64,000 nt of DNA from Dipetalonema caudispina (Eukaryota > Nematoda > Chromadorea > Rhabditida > Onchocercidae), in assembly GCA_013365325.1 (NCBI GenBank), contig JABVXV010000018.1, positions 310,001 to 374,000 of the forward strand, given 5' to 3'. The notes below the pieces were generated by a model that did not search any database, was not told where the DNA came from, and saw only the letters and a program-made list of their open reading frames with translations. The first letter of the stretch is position 1. The number at the start of each line of letters is the position of its first letter. Of this stretch, positions 40,973-53,679 are shown one piece after another. The translations under genes and the position numbers were made by a program.

Positions 40973-43900
40973 ATGGAGGATAGTGAGAATACAAGCGAAG
41001 AGGTTAGTTTATTCCAGAATATCTTTATTATTGATTTCCTCAATCTCAGACATTTCTGTAGCCCTAAAAGTGTGGATTGTATCTCGTAAATAACTGTCTG
41101 CATTATTTCAAGAAAGAAGAAAGTTCATATCATCGAGAAGTGATTAAAATTAGGATGAAAATTATTTTCAGATTGGAAATGAAATACGTGAAGCTCATCA
41201 GTCATCTGGTAAATCAGTGGATATTCGCATCAAACATCTCTATAGGGTATTTCTTTTTAATCCATGTCTTATAAGAGTAAAAGGAGTGCAGGGATTGGCT
41301 GTGAAAAAAAATTAGGAATAGGAATGTTTAATGGGTTGCCTTGGAATTAGTTTCGTTATATTATTAAAAGTATAAAATAAAATAAAGAGTTGATTTGATG
41401 CTTCATTATGTCTTTGTTTCAAATTTAAATTAAACTATTAAGAATTAGGAATTAAAATAATATTAAGTTGGATTTTTGAATTTATCCCAAATAATTTCGC
41501 GCATTTGGTTAAGAACATGTCATGTGGATTCTAATTTTAAAATATTTATAGGCTCAGGAGTTGCTGCTACACAGAGATAAAAGCAGTTCTCTCCTTGACA
41601 ATTTCCTCGATGAAATGCTCGAATTTGTAGTAGAAAATGACTCAAAAATGCGTTGCTTCGTTGCATCATTTATCGAGAAAGCTTGGTGTGTTAAAAATTT
41701 TCAAATTTATAATCCGAAATGTTTCACAATTTCTACAGGCGACTTCCTCTGTGTAACTTTAATTTAATTATAGTAAAAAGGATTGCGAAGTGATGAAAAA
41801 GGCTGTTGTTTCGCTTTCTTATCTCATTCAGGCTGCTGGCGTAGGTACGGTTGCCGTTATCAAGAAGGTGAAAGTTTAGCTGTTAACAAACTAATTCCGT
41901 AAATAAAACAATTTATTAACATCAGACTGGTTTAGAAAGAGCATTTTAATGATTACATCGCTTTGCTTTTTATAAACTTTAAAATCTTTGAAATCTGTTG
42001 ATACTGATGATTGGAAACTTTGTAGTGACAGTAACTTAATGAAAATTTTAAGATTCGAAGCCTCATTTACACTTAAATTTATTGTTTTACAACAAATTAA
42101 TTCAATTTTTTGTTTTTTCTTTGAAAATCGCGGAATTATATCTATTTTAAGGTAATCACAGTATGCTCGCAGCTGTATCCATTTATTTTAAAATGGGCAG
42201 CTGGGTCACGAAGTGCTGAGATCGCGCGATGTTGGGAAGCTTTCTCAGTGCTGAAAGGGCGTATCATGCAGCACATCGATTCTGATAACGAAGGGTATGG
42301 TTTTTATGGTATTTATTGCTTTGCACTTTTATTTAACTTCCTTTTTTAGTTTTTTTTTAACTGATTTTGTTTTAGTTGACTTTCCGTTGATTTTGTATAC
42401 CATAAATACTCAACATTTATAGCATACGTACCCAAACTATTCGATTTTTGGAAGCTGTTATCCTTGCGCAAACATTGCGAACAGAGGTAAACCGATTTTC
42501 GAATTATTATTATTTTTTTCCCATAATTTCGTTAGACTTCGATACTTTAACATCAAAATCTTGCAGTTTTCACTCTCACGCTGTTATACTTCATTGAATC
42601 TATCTAGGAAAGTGAAAAAGGTCGTGGTGATAATATGTGCTTAAATGAAATTGGGCGCGATCATCGATTTATCTCATATCGTAAAATGGAAAGTGAAGCA
42701 ACGTTAAATTTTAATTCATTGCTTGATCATATTTCTTCGGCACATATATCTTCACTCAATTTGTTAACTTGTTTGACCTGTATCTGCAATATCGCTCAAC
42801 AGCGTCCACAGTTTATGCAAAGGGTTGTTGGTATGAATTTTGAAATTTGTTGCATTCATTTCGTATATTTTGTTCGGGATCTGTCTAGTGTCACGTCTCA
42901 TTTCAAAATATCCTAAAGATTTATGTTTTTATCTAAATGAGATGAAGAATACTTCCGCCAATTACTTTAAACTCCTTTTGATCTAAATCAAATCAATCTA
43001 ATGCTGAAATTTTAGGAGCTTTGGAAGCTTTGCATGTCAATCTTCCTCCAACTTTGGCAACAAGTCAAGTGAAAAGTGTTCGCAAGGAATTAAAAATGCA
43101 TCTTTTACGCCTTCTGCGACATCCCAGCAGTATACCATTTCATCCAAGAATAATGACACTGCTAACAGATTTAGGAGCTGCGCAGTCGGTAATTTCAAGT
43201 CCATCTTGAAGAATATTTTCATCCAATAAAGCTATTTTCAAAAACTGGAGCTAGAGTTAAAATTCGACAAAATAGACAATACGTTAATTCTCATAGTGAA
43301 AACATTACATCACTTTCTTCCAACAATTTTGATTTTGCTTTGATTTTTAGGAAGTTTTGCGTGCATTACCTTCTGCGAGTGAACAGCGAAAAAAGTCTCA
43401 TCGAAGTAATGAGAGCAATGATGAACCGGAAACAAAGAGGATGAAAGTGAGGTTTTTATAGATGTAATTACTGTTATAACATACAACATCGATTTACTTT
43501 ATGTGCGCCATTATCATTACCCTTTTTGCTAGCTGTCGTAGTAGGTTGATCGAAAGCAGAGAAGCCTGAAATTGACAGTTGAATTATTGATTGTCAGAAA
43601 TATTGTATGAGTTGATGTTAATAGCATTAGAAGACGTAGGTTGTTTTACACTGACATTGCTGACACAAATTTTCATTTCATTTTCCCCAATTTGTTTATT
43701 TTTGTCATTTTTGAAGGGTGTTGGGGAAACTCCTGCAATTGTTGAAAAAGAAGATGATGAAGAGTACGATGATGAAGCTGGTCCAAGCATGTCTATAGAA
43801 AAAAATCAGACTCAGTCTGCTGTTGATATTACTGCCCAATTTGTGTACGAACGATTAAAACCAAAATTGGTTACAAACTTGGTTCTTATATCCCTTGTAA

Positions 43901-46900
43901 GTTAATTGTATTGCTAATAATTTTTGTAATCATACTGCAAATCATATGTTAGCTGTTGGCTAATCAGTCCTATCTATTTAACTGAAGTGGAATATTCTCT
44001 CCTTTGAAGATTTAACTTGTACCTTCAGGTAACACTTCCAGACGAAATGCCTGCGGCCTTCCAGTCATCGTACACCCCTATTGCTGCAGCTGGCACAGAA
44101 AGTCAGATTCGGCACTTGTCACGCATGATTGCAACACAATTAACTAGCATGGAGTTAGGTCCAGGAGTCGAGAAAGTTCGGACAGAAAATCAACAACAGT
44201 TTATCGGTTATTTTCTTAGATTTATAATCACTGAATAAGGCAGCAATAATATGAATAAAGGATAGAGAATTGCTTATTGCTTACGAATTGAATTTGTATA
44301 ATCATTTTTATTTTGGAGAAAGTAAGTTGATCACATACCTGTCTCTTTTAGTCTGCTGTTGAATAATTCACATCTGGCAATACGTGCCTCTGACATCTCT
44401 TGAAGAACTGATAAATAAAATTTCTTCAGCTCGTCAAGCCTCAAGAATGGAAGATGCCGTCATTCCGCCGACTCCGTTGCATCAGTTTTCTGCTGTGCAG
44501 CAAAATCAAATGCAGCAATCTGAATCTGTACTGCCAACAGTTTGTTTTAAATTTGCGTTCTCTTCGAATTGCTACTCTGCTGCAAGTTAAACACTGTTTT
44601 TTGCAGGCTTTATCAGCAAAGGCTAAACCGAAGATTCAATTTGGATTGCTTTCTATTACCAAAGAGTTAGATCGTGAACAATCGCTGAAACTTATTCTTC
44701 TTGCATTTCAACGAATATTAGCAAATGAAAGTGTGTGATCCCTTGCCTTCTTCATTTCAGTTTTTTTAGTTAAAAATTATCAATGGATATAAAGTCACTT
44801 TGCATTGCTAACAATTTTTCGAAATATGTAAGAGAGATTTGTTTTACTCTTGCACATTTTTTGCAAATTACATCTATATTAACTTGTTTATTCGTTTATT
44901 TATTCTAGATTTTCATTCAAACCCTTTTGAGCTGTATGAAATATTTACAGAAAGAGCAATCCAAGGTGGCGTAGGTGTTGCACAACAGAAACTATTGGTT
45001 AGGCTTGTAACTCGTCTCGAGCATGAATCGTGTACTGAGTTTGAAGATCTACTTATGACTTTTATTGTACAGGAACAAAAATCACGAACTGAGCTGGCAT
45101 TGCTATGGATAGCAGAGCTTTATGCGCAGTTTCAAGGGTATTGTTATTAACAATTAACTATAAAAAACAAAGATGAATTTTTGATCGAAATTGTAAAATT
45201 GCACTTATATTTGTACATTATGTGTAGAAATGCATCTATAAAATCTATTTATTCGCCATATATATATATATATATATAAACCGAGTTTAATTATTCAGGT
45301 ATTCCTTGTGCCATACGTCTTATGCCACAGAAGGATATCACAGTGAATCTCAGCGTTACAAACGTTATGATGCAGTTTTATGCAATTTGTTAAAGACATT
45401 ATATGAGCGAGGAGAACACAAAGAAACGTAATGTTTTCCTCCGAATTCTTCTCATTTCTTCTAAGTCATAAAGATACAAATCCTAACAAATCTGTAAATT
45501 CATCTTTGTTCTTTATAGTCTGTTCCATAAGATCTTACTGGAAGCTCCTCTGCTGACACCACAATCTCTCGTTTGGTTGCGAACTGCTTGCCTTGATTCG
45601 GTAATTTTTATTCCTTAACAGCAAAACTCTTACAAAATTTTTAATAATTCGCTAGAAGCCTAGCGGTTTTTTCCTTTTTTTTTTTTTTGGAATGGATTCC
45701 TAAGAACTTCAGGTATTTGGGGCGTTTGGAATGACAACTCTACGTGAATTAATTTTAACTCGAGCAAGGCAACGAAATGAATTGCTGTGTATACTTCTTG
45801 ATTTCTCATACAGTGACAGGGCTGATGTTCGTACACAAAGTGTTGAAACAGCAAAGGAATTGTATCAGATCGATTATGTGAGGTAAGTATTTCTTGGTCT
45901 TTGTTGAAATTTATAAAATATGAATAAGAGGTTTTTTTCTTTTCAGGAAAGATGTCAGAGAATATTTAGTTTGTTCAATAAATTACTGTACAAAGCCAGT
46001 CCCGCCACCGCAACTTTACACTCATGAAAAAGAAGATGCCAAAGCTCAGTGGGACGACGCAGCAATACGCATTACCTTAAACTTATTTTTGTCCATTCTT
46101 CCGCTTGACCACTCATTGATACACACTCTGGCTGCTGTTTATGCGAAATCTTCAAATGATATAAAACGGGTAGAGCTGAAATTTTTGTTAAACTAATTTT
46201 TACTACTCCTTTGTTTTCATATAATTTAATTATTTTTTGATATTTTTGGTGTGAAGCAAAAAGGGAAAGTGGAGTTGCACCCAGAGAAAAAGATTGGTTT
46301 GAAATTTTTTCAAAACATTTTTAGTGAGTTCAAATAGTGTTTTGAGAAAAAAGACTTAAGGTCTCTTCCTTGCTTCAGTGATTAATGGTAACACTGTGAA
46401 TTCGTGATTGAATCACCAATCGTTTTGACATTTTTATTTCTCACTTCAGATCATTTCAAGAACCTTTTCGAAGTTTGAAGTGATTAGAATGTTTAGTTCA
46501 AAAGATACCTTAAATTTTTATAGGATCGTGTTGCTTCGGAAGAGCAATTATGTACATGTTTTCAGGTTACATTGCGCACAATTGATAGTGCGATAAAGTC
46601 AATGGGTGCAACAAGCGAGCATCTATTGGAAATGATTGAAAATTGTCCACAAGGGGCTGAAACATTTGCTGCTAGAATAGTACATCTTCTCACTGAAAGA
46701 AGTACATTTTACAACTTATTTGTATGTTGATGCGTGATGTGATTTCACCAAACTTTTTTTTGAAGTAATGATTGTCTGGAGTCTGTTATAGTTTCAAAGA
46801 GATTAATCTACTCTGTGTTATAGATCCTCCAACTCAGGATCTTGTAAATAGAATAACTGCGCTATATGAACAGGGAAGAACCGATGTTCGCTCAATGATA

Positions 46901-48618
46901 CCAGTTTTGAGCGGTCTCGATAAGGTTGTTGATCTGTTATGATTTAGATGTGATGTTAGTAAGGGAAGTTTATAGTCTCGCAAAGTAAGGAATGGCTTTT
47001 ATTCCTATTTTGCAAGATCTAATGAGAAAGATTGAAAATATAACTTGGAAGATAAAAAAATCTATAATTTCAAAGAAGTGTCTGTGGATTTTTATTGATT
47101 CATCGAGTTATGTGTGCTACCTAATAATAATTTCCAGGACCAAATATTGAGTATTTTACCAAAATTTGTTCTCACGCCGGTCAATCAGAAATCAGTACCT
47201 ATAGTGTTCAACAAACTCTTGGCTGGAAGGAGTAAGTCTAAAGTTAGAATTAGTTGGAGGCTATAACTGAGATTATTTCAAATTACACTATTGTTAATTC
47301 TTTTGATCGGTAAATTTCAGGTATCAAAACCGGCCTTCATCCAATGGGTGCGGGTGAACTACTTGTGGCGTTGCATAAAATCCATGTCGAAAATAAAGAG
47401 GAAAATAATTTACTGCTGCAGAGTTAGTTTTCATTTATGCTGGAATGTCACTGTGTCTTTTCGTTAGGATGTGGTAATCGTTTAGTTTATGGCTGTTGCA
47501 ACATAGAGAGGATGATGAATTTTTAGTAATAACTGATTGAATTTTGTTGCGTATTTTGTTAGCTGTCTTATGTACTTGTCGCTACTAAGCATGAATGGAT
47601 GAATGTGAATTATTTCGAAAGAAAAAATTAATTTTATACAGCAAAATTCAATAATGCATTTTCAGATATCGATGTTTTATTAACACAACTGACTGCATCA
47701 AAGGATGCTATAGGTTCAGCGATTGACCAACTCTGTGACGATGAAATCTTCTCAGAAACATTATTTTACACTGTTACACGCTCACATAAAATTTTTCCTG
47801 CTCTGGGTGGCTTTATTTCAAATGTATTAGTGAAAATCGCAAACAAAAAACCATGGAAGAGCGACCCGAATTTATGGCCTCATTTTGTACGCTGTGCTGT
47901 TGCAAATGCTCCACATTCCTACTTTGTTAGTTATTTTTCAGAAATCGCTCAATAATTTCAGAGAAATTATTTTTTGTACTTCCATACTTTACAAGAAATA
48001 AAAAATATTTTCACTGGTTAACATGAGATCTAACCTAAAGAGTAGGGTGCCGTTTCTCAGCTACAGGTATTGTTGTGCTCATGTATTTCAAAATTAACTA
48101 TATTATCCATGCAATAAATCGCAAAAAATGTCTCGACTCATCGAGGTATGAAATAAGAGTGATTTAGTAATTAACAATAATATGGGCTGAGACTTTCAGT
48201 GTAACAAACGCTAAGCATAATTAGGCTCGTATTTTATAAACAAATTTAGATGCTTGTATCTAATTACTTGAATTATCCTTAAGTATTCTTAAAATGTTAC
48301 GTTCCATATCTTAGAAATCTGCTCTATTGTCAAGTAGTCAGTTTCAAATTTCAGGCAATATTGACAGTTTTAACAAATAACGAATTTGATGAGTTGTTGC
48401 AACAGTCACGAAAAGAAGGCACCGATGTGTTGGGATCATTACGAGATTACGTCCCATCATTATCAGCGCATCAGCAGAAAAAAATTGATCACCATGTTCG
48501 AGAAATGATTATGGAATATCGACCGGTAGCTTGTTATTTTTTGGTTCCTGGTTTGAAAGTTTTCCTGAACGAAACTGGTTTTTTACTTAAATGCTTGGGC
48601 CTATTAGAGAAAAGTTAG
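40973..48618 (+). CDS. symk-1: symplekin, scaffold of the mRNA 3'-end processing complex
   Basis: Twenty-four exons: 40973-41002, 41172-41246, 41552-41685, 41774-41867, 42152-42294, 42423-42486, 42608-42830, 43016-43188, 43351-43446, 43717-43896, 44029-44206, 44430-44539, 44607-44730, 44909-45137, 45299-45427, 45519-45600, 45713-45882, 45947-46169, 46566-46701, 46824-46924, 47138-47231, 47321-47422, 47666-47925, 48355-48618; about 1137 residues. The N-terminal HEAT domain shows [18 protein letters not shown] and [18 protein letters not shown]. An acidic, Lys-rich linker follows ([12 protein letters not shown]). The C-terminal helical domain has [19 protein letters not shown] and [15 protein letters not shown], close to human symplekin. 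It bridges CPSF, CstF and Ssu72 in cleavage/polyadenylation and histone mRNA processing. Uncertain points are the exon 12/13 junction, an alternative acceptor at 46524 adding 14 codons, and the last exon, which may be read through a donor at 48526. Confidence 0.93.
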
Positions 48619-50168
48619 TGATTGGCAGGTTTTACTACCCCGATTGCACAGCAACATGTGATGCCCGCGGCTTGTAAACTTTAAGTCAAGGAACTTATGT
48701 GTTAGGAAAGAGAGTTATTTTACTGGAAATTTGTCCCTCTTCCTTTCTTCTCTCGAATTTAATTCGTAACGAATGATCATCATCATCATCATCCATTCTT
48801 TAATGATTAAAAAAAGGAGGAAAGTATATTCATCTCTTTTTTTCACAGAATGTTTTTGAGAGAATGGAAAGAACTTCCGAACTATGTAATAGACATCACA
48901 AAAACGTGACTGAACAATTAAACTTCATAAATTATATCATTATAAATGATGTGATATATATAATGATGAGGTATGAAAAACGAAGCTTCTATGAGAGAAT
49001 GAACCAAATTCATTACAACATTAATCATGCAGCTTTAACCGAATGAATGACAAGAGCAGAAACATTTGTTATCAGATTTTTTTTACAGCCATTTTTATAA
49101 GAAGAACAAGGGTGCAATTAAAGATAAGGATGAGGATTAGAAAAAATATAGTTGGGTTAAAGGCAAAACTGTTTGTTTCTTTTTGTGCTACTTTCAGACT
49201 GTGTGATAGACATCATTTTTTATTCCCAAAAACATATGTTGAATAAATAAACTTCATAAATTAAGAAACTGTAAACGATGTGATTCTAATTTAGGAGTGA
49301 ATTTAAGCTATCTGACAAGTCGATAAAAAAAGACGATTTTTATTTATTACTTAAGAAAATTTCAGCGAGAAGATGAAATATTCTTTCCTTTTTTCTTGAT
49401 GTAGATGGATATTTCTCGGGAAAGAAGAAAATCTGTCATGCTTTCAAATCTTATATGAAACGTTGCTTTTAGTTTGCTTGTCTTTGAAACTTCGTAATGT
49501 TTTTTTCTTTTTTAGGATAGATCAGAAAACAAAGAGGATATCTAAGAATCTCAGATGATATTATTCGTTATTATGATTGTTTTTTTTTTTTTTTGTTTGA
49601 ATTCGAATTAACGGAAACAATAAATCATATTGCAAATGTTGCAAGCATCTACAAATATTTGTAAATATGTTGCATTTTATTGCGAATGATTTACTTGAGG
49701 TGATTCCGTATTAGCTTTTTCTTTTCCTCCATTACATTTAAGAATGATATTAGAGAGTTTTGTTCAATGCTAGTTAAAGATCGTAGTAATGTTGCAAGGC
49801 AGACTGATTTATTTAATTGCGGATTTTGGAGCAGATGAAGACAGCATATTTTCATAGTAGGGATAGTGACCATTCAGTAGGCTTTGGACATTGGTCTTAC
49901 AGATGAAGGACAGACGTGCAGTTTTCAATTGCGTCCACATTATGATGCTTTATGTATAATGTATAAATTGTTCAAGTAGCACTTTCTAACTGCCGAAAAG
50001 TTACTCTATAGGTTGATTCGATGGATGCTGAATGCATGCTGAAATAGTCTTGCTACTAATTTTTAGCATATACGGGACATATAGTACGACATATGTGAGT
50101 ATATATATATGTGCGGGTATTGTGAAGCTAAATAGAATGAGAAGTTGAAAGCCACAGTAAGTGCGGAA
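48619..50168. other. intergenic between symplekin and GNB1L
   Basis: No supported gene. It holds a diverged pair of repeats, poly-T near 49580 and AT-rich sequence. The 1.5-kb gap is too long for a typical nematode operon. Confidence 0.5.
48876..49282. repeat. diverged direct repeat, spacing about 320 bp
   Basis: 48880-48964 and 49200-49282 both carry TAGACATCA, then AAACTTCATAAATTA, then GATGTGAT in the same order. Confidence 0.55.
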
Positions 50169-51295
50169 ATGTCGAAAACAATGAAAAAACCGATTCCTTT
50201 ATTCGTTCATTACGGTTTCGCTGGCGGTGTTTCGTGTTGCGCAATTATCACTGTGAATGATGAACCCCACTTGGCCGTTGGCACTACATATGGGAAGTGT
50301 ACTATGTTTTCACCCAGAACTCATTTGTGCACTTCCACAATTTACGGTTAGTTTCGATTTTTCAATAAACCATCATATTGCTCCTTAAATTATCTGACTA
50401 TATTTCCTCGGCATTAATAGTAAATTCCACTGTTCTGCTTTTCCTTTCGGGAAACATTTCGGTTGGAAGGATTATTTGGAGGTAGAACCCGTAAAGAATT
50501 GATGAAATGTTAATACTGCCATTGTGCTAGATCTCTTATGAAGATATAACAAAACAATTTTGTAGAAATGTTCCCTCATTGTTTTAGTTTTTAATAGTCA
50601 GTAAATATTAGTTCCAGTTAGGTGATTAGAGATAAATAGTAGTTTTTTTGATCCTACATCACCGGACGCAGTTTCTTACTGAATTGAATTATAAATTTTC
50701 ATGCTTGATGGGAGATTTCTCATTATTTAATATGCTCTTTGTTGATTGTATTCGAATTGTTGTATGGTGGATACGAATAATTTACATTGATTATTTCATT
50801 AATGGGAAGAACTTGGAAGGATTCAGAATGTATATTTGATTATACTTCTTTGTTTGTATTGCAGTAGACCCAAATGGTAGATCAATAGTAGCAGTGGGAC
50901 AATTTACAAAAGATTGTATATTTATGCATATTCGTGCCTATGCAATTGTACTATTATCGGTAGACAAAGTTTCAAAGGTTAAGATTTCTCATTATCGTTT
51001 GCTTATATACAAACCAGGGTAGACAGAAATATTAGGTCATTCAGATGAACACTTTCCTCTTCTGTTGAAGTAAGGCTGCATAGTGAATGCAGTCGAACGC
51101 ATTTTGACTGAATTATTTTAGAAACATTTTTTAGTAGGAATCGTTTTACTTCTCATCTAATTATTTCGTTATTTAGAGCTTAAATTTTTGTATCACAAGG
51201 ACAATACGTACAGAATTCTATGGTTTTTGCGGTGCATTTTGCCATACATCTCAGTTATTTTGTCCATTTCTTCAGGTATTTCTAGTTCATTTGTG

Positions 51296-51327
<32 letters not shown>

Positions 51328-52525
51328 CGGCTCTAATTTCATCTTCATATTTCATTTTATTTTTTTATTTTTTTTTTTTTGAATATATTTACTTTGAGGG
51401 TGATAAATGTTTAGTCGGCGTTTTCGCCGGTGTGACAGAGCAGATGTCTCGAGCATGGTCTCCCGATGATGACGCTAATACTTTCATGGCTTTTTCTATA
51501 TCGAATAATGGATATTTGACTTGTGGCTTCGAAACAGGGGAAGTGAAAGTTGTGAATATTGGAGATTTCAGTGTTGTAGATGAGGTATTTGGTAAATTTG
51601 AGGTTAACGAACTTTTATTAATTTTTTGGTGGTTTCTGAAGTGATTTCGTTCATTTCTAGTTTCTGCAGGTAATTTCTTTCAAGTAATTAATGTTAAGTA
51701 TTGCAGAAAAAACTTTTTTCCGAACCTATTCTTGCTTGTGCATCATTTGCTAACACATTAGCTGTATCGTCCGTTAAGTCGCCGTTGATGTTAATCAGTG
51801 TGAGAATAGGAGGGATCACTGTTGAGAAGAAAATTTTGTTTCCGCAAAAGTAAGTTTTTGACAAATTGTAAGTTCCGGTGAACAGTTATCAAATGGAATG
51901 CTAATTTTATGTGCATACTGCGAAGTGTTCGAAATAGCTGTATTCATAACTGTTTAATTGTGCTTGTATAAAACAATATTTCTTGAATAGATATATCTGA
52001 AAGTTTAGATTTATAAATCAATTTAATAATGCCTTCATAATTTATTTGGTTTTATTCCCTGTTGCTGAAGTTTTGCTTTACCTTTATGAACAAACACCCT
52101 CCTGTTACTGATCTAAGTTCCAAGTGTGTGGAATAGTGTTAGATGACTGACAAGACATCTCGAATTTCAAGACTTTTAGGAATTTTCGGACCATTTTAAT
52201 GCGAGTACTTTAAAATGCGCAAAGATTGGGTTATTTAAGAAAATATCACTTGCCATACTTTCGTTTTATATAATAAAAAGTTTATTACAGAGCTGGTGGT
52301 TGCTCTTCTCTTTCCTTTTCAAATTCCGGCAAAGAACTTGCTTCTGGATATTGGAATGGAACGGTACGCATATATTCAGTGAGGACAGGAGCAATACGAG
52401 CTGTTCTAGATTTTCACTCTGAAACCATCAATTATTTGTGTTGGACAAAAATTGATGATCAACGATTATTGTTTGTTTGTTCAAAGGATACTAAATTATC
52501 AATATGGAATTTATACAACGATTAA
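50169..52525 (+). CDS. GNB1L: GNB1L/ASA1-like WD-repeat protein
   Basis: Six exons: 50169-50346, 50865-50977, 51200-51275, 51415-51584, 51707-51849, 52291-52525; 304 residues versus about 327 in human. WD-type blades are visible as EPHLAVGTTYGKCTMFSP, GYLTCGFETGEVKVVNIGDF and LASGYWNGTVRIYSVRTG, and the ending SKDTKLSIWNLYND parallels the human ending KDQRISLWSLYPRA. GNB1L (yeast Asa1) works with the TTT-R2TP chaperone path that stabilises PIKK kinases. The ATG at 50169 follows an acceptor (GCCACAG, ending at 50157) by 11 bases. The third exon (51200-51275) has weak resemblance but is required for phase. No polyadenylation hexamer was seen close to the stop. Confidence 0.8.
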
Positions 52526-53679
52526 ATTATTAAAACAGACTTGTTACAAACCATGTTTTTCAAATACTTTGAACTATTTTGAAACATTACAAAGCGAAGA
52601 TTATTACTTTTAAACAGATCAAATAATTTATGGCAAACATTATGCTTCACATCATGAAAAATAGCTACTGAATAACAAACTAATCGTTATTGAAATGCTT
52701 TGGATTTGCATATGGAAGTTAGTTACACACTGTAAATATTAATGATCTGTTGGTATAGAGTCCTACTATAAGACTGGTAATTTAGAGGTTGTCTAAAGAA
52801 ATACAGGTACTCGATACACTTATTGCAAGCAAGATCAAAGTAACTTCTAATGAAACGACAAATTTATTCAACTAATCGGTGATAGATTTCAAACAAAAGT
52901 TAGTCGTTGCTAATTTTGAAGTATTACTTTTACTTATTCGATAAAACTAATACTTAATAATACTCCTTCGCTAAATATCTTCATGAAAACTTCAACTTAC
53001 ATGCTTGAGAAAGCTATATTCTTTCTCAACATCAATTACTCGCAGTTGAATCGGTACGAATAAATGTTCCTTTTTAAATAATCTAAATATAAACGGAAAA
53101 ATCCTTGTTATATTTCAAAAAATTTAAGTTCTTAGTGGGAATTCAATTAGTTTACCATGAAATAGCATATAAGACTAATCAGTGAAATATGTTGACATTC
53201 GGATCGGTACCAAAGTTTCTTTCATTGCATTTTGTCGAGAAATTTAAAGATGGAAGATAAAGAGAGTGAGAGAGAGGGAGATTTATTTTGTTGGTTGGGC
53301 AATATCAATCAAAGAATAAATGAAACTCCTATTGGAGAATGGACGAACAACTGGTGAAAAGCTTCAATTTTATTTTCTATAAAATAGCATATGGAGCCAT
53401 TTGTTGAGTCGGAAGAAAGAGAGGTATATTTTGTTCAGTCGAAAACATTTTTTTATTGTTTCCATTATTTAGGGCAGATTTTTGAAATTCGTGCAAATTT
53501 TAAATAATTTAAAAGAATCCTTAAGATTTGGAATAAATTTCATAGAACTTTGCATGCTTGTAGCATGATAACGTTAATCCTTCTTAACATTAAAACGAGC
53601 GAACCAATCAATCATAGTATTATTTTCTAGGATTTGAATATCAACATCACATCTTTGTACTTTCCTTACTCTATCATCA
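52526..53679. other. intergenic, nothing recognised
   Basis: AT-rich, with a short GA tract near 53262-53281. An acceptor (TTTTCTAG) near 53630 probably starts the peroxidasin transcript. Confidence 0.5.

Noticed and set aside
50101..50168. SL2-type operon joining symplekin and GNB1L
   Set aside because: The 1.5-kb gap is much larger than the few hundred bases usual for nematode operons, and no U-rich element was recognised.
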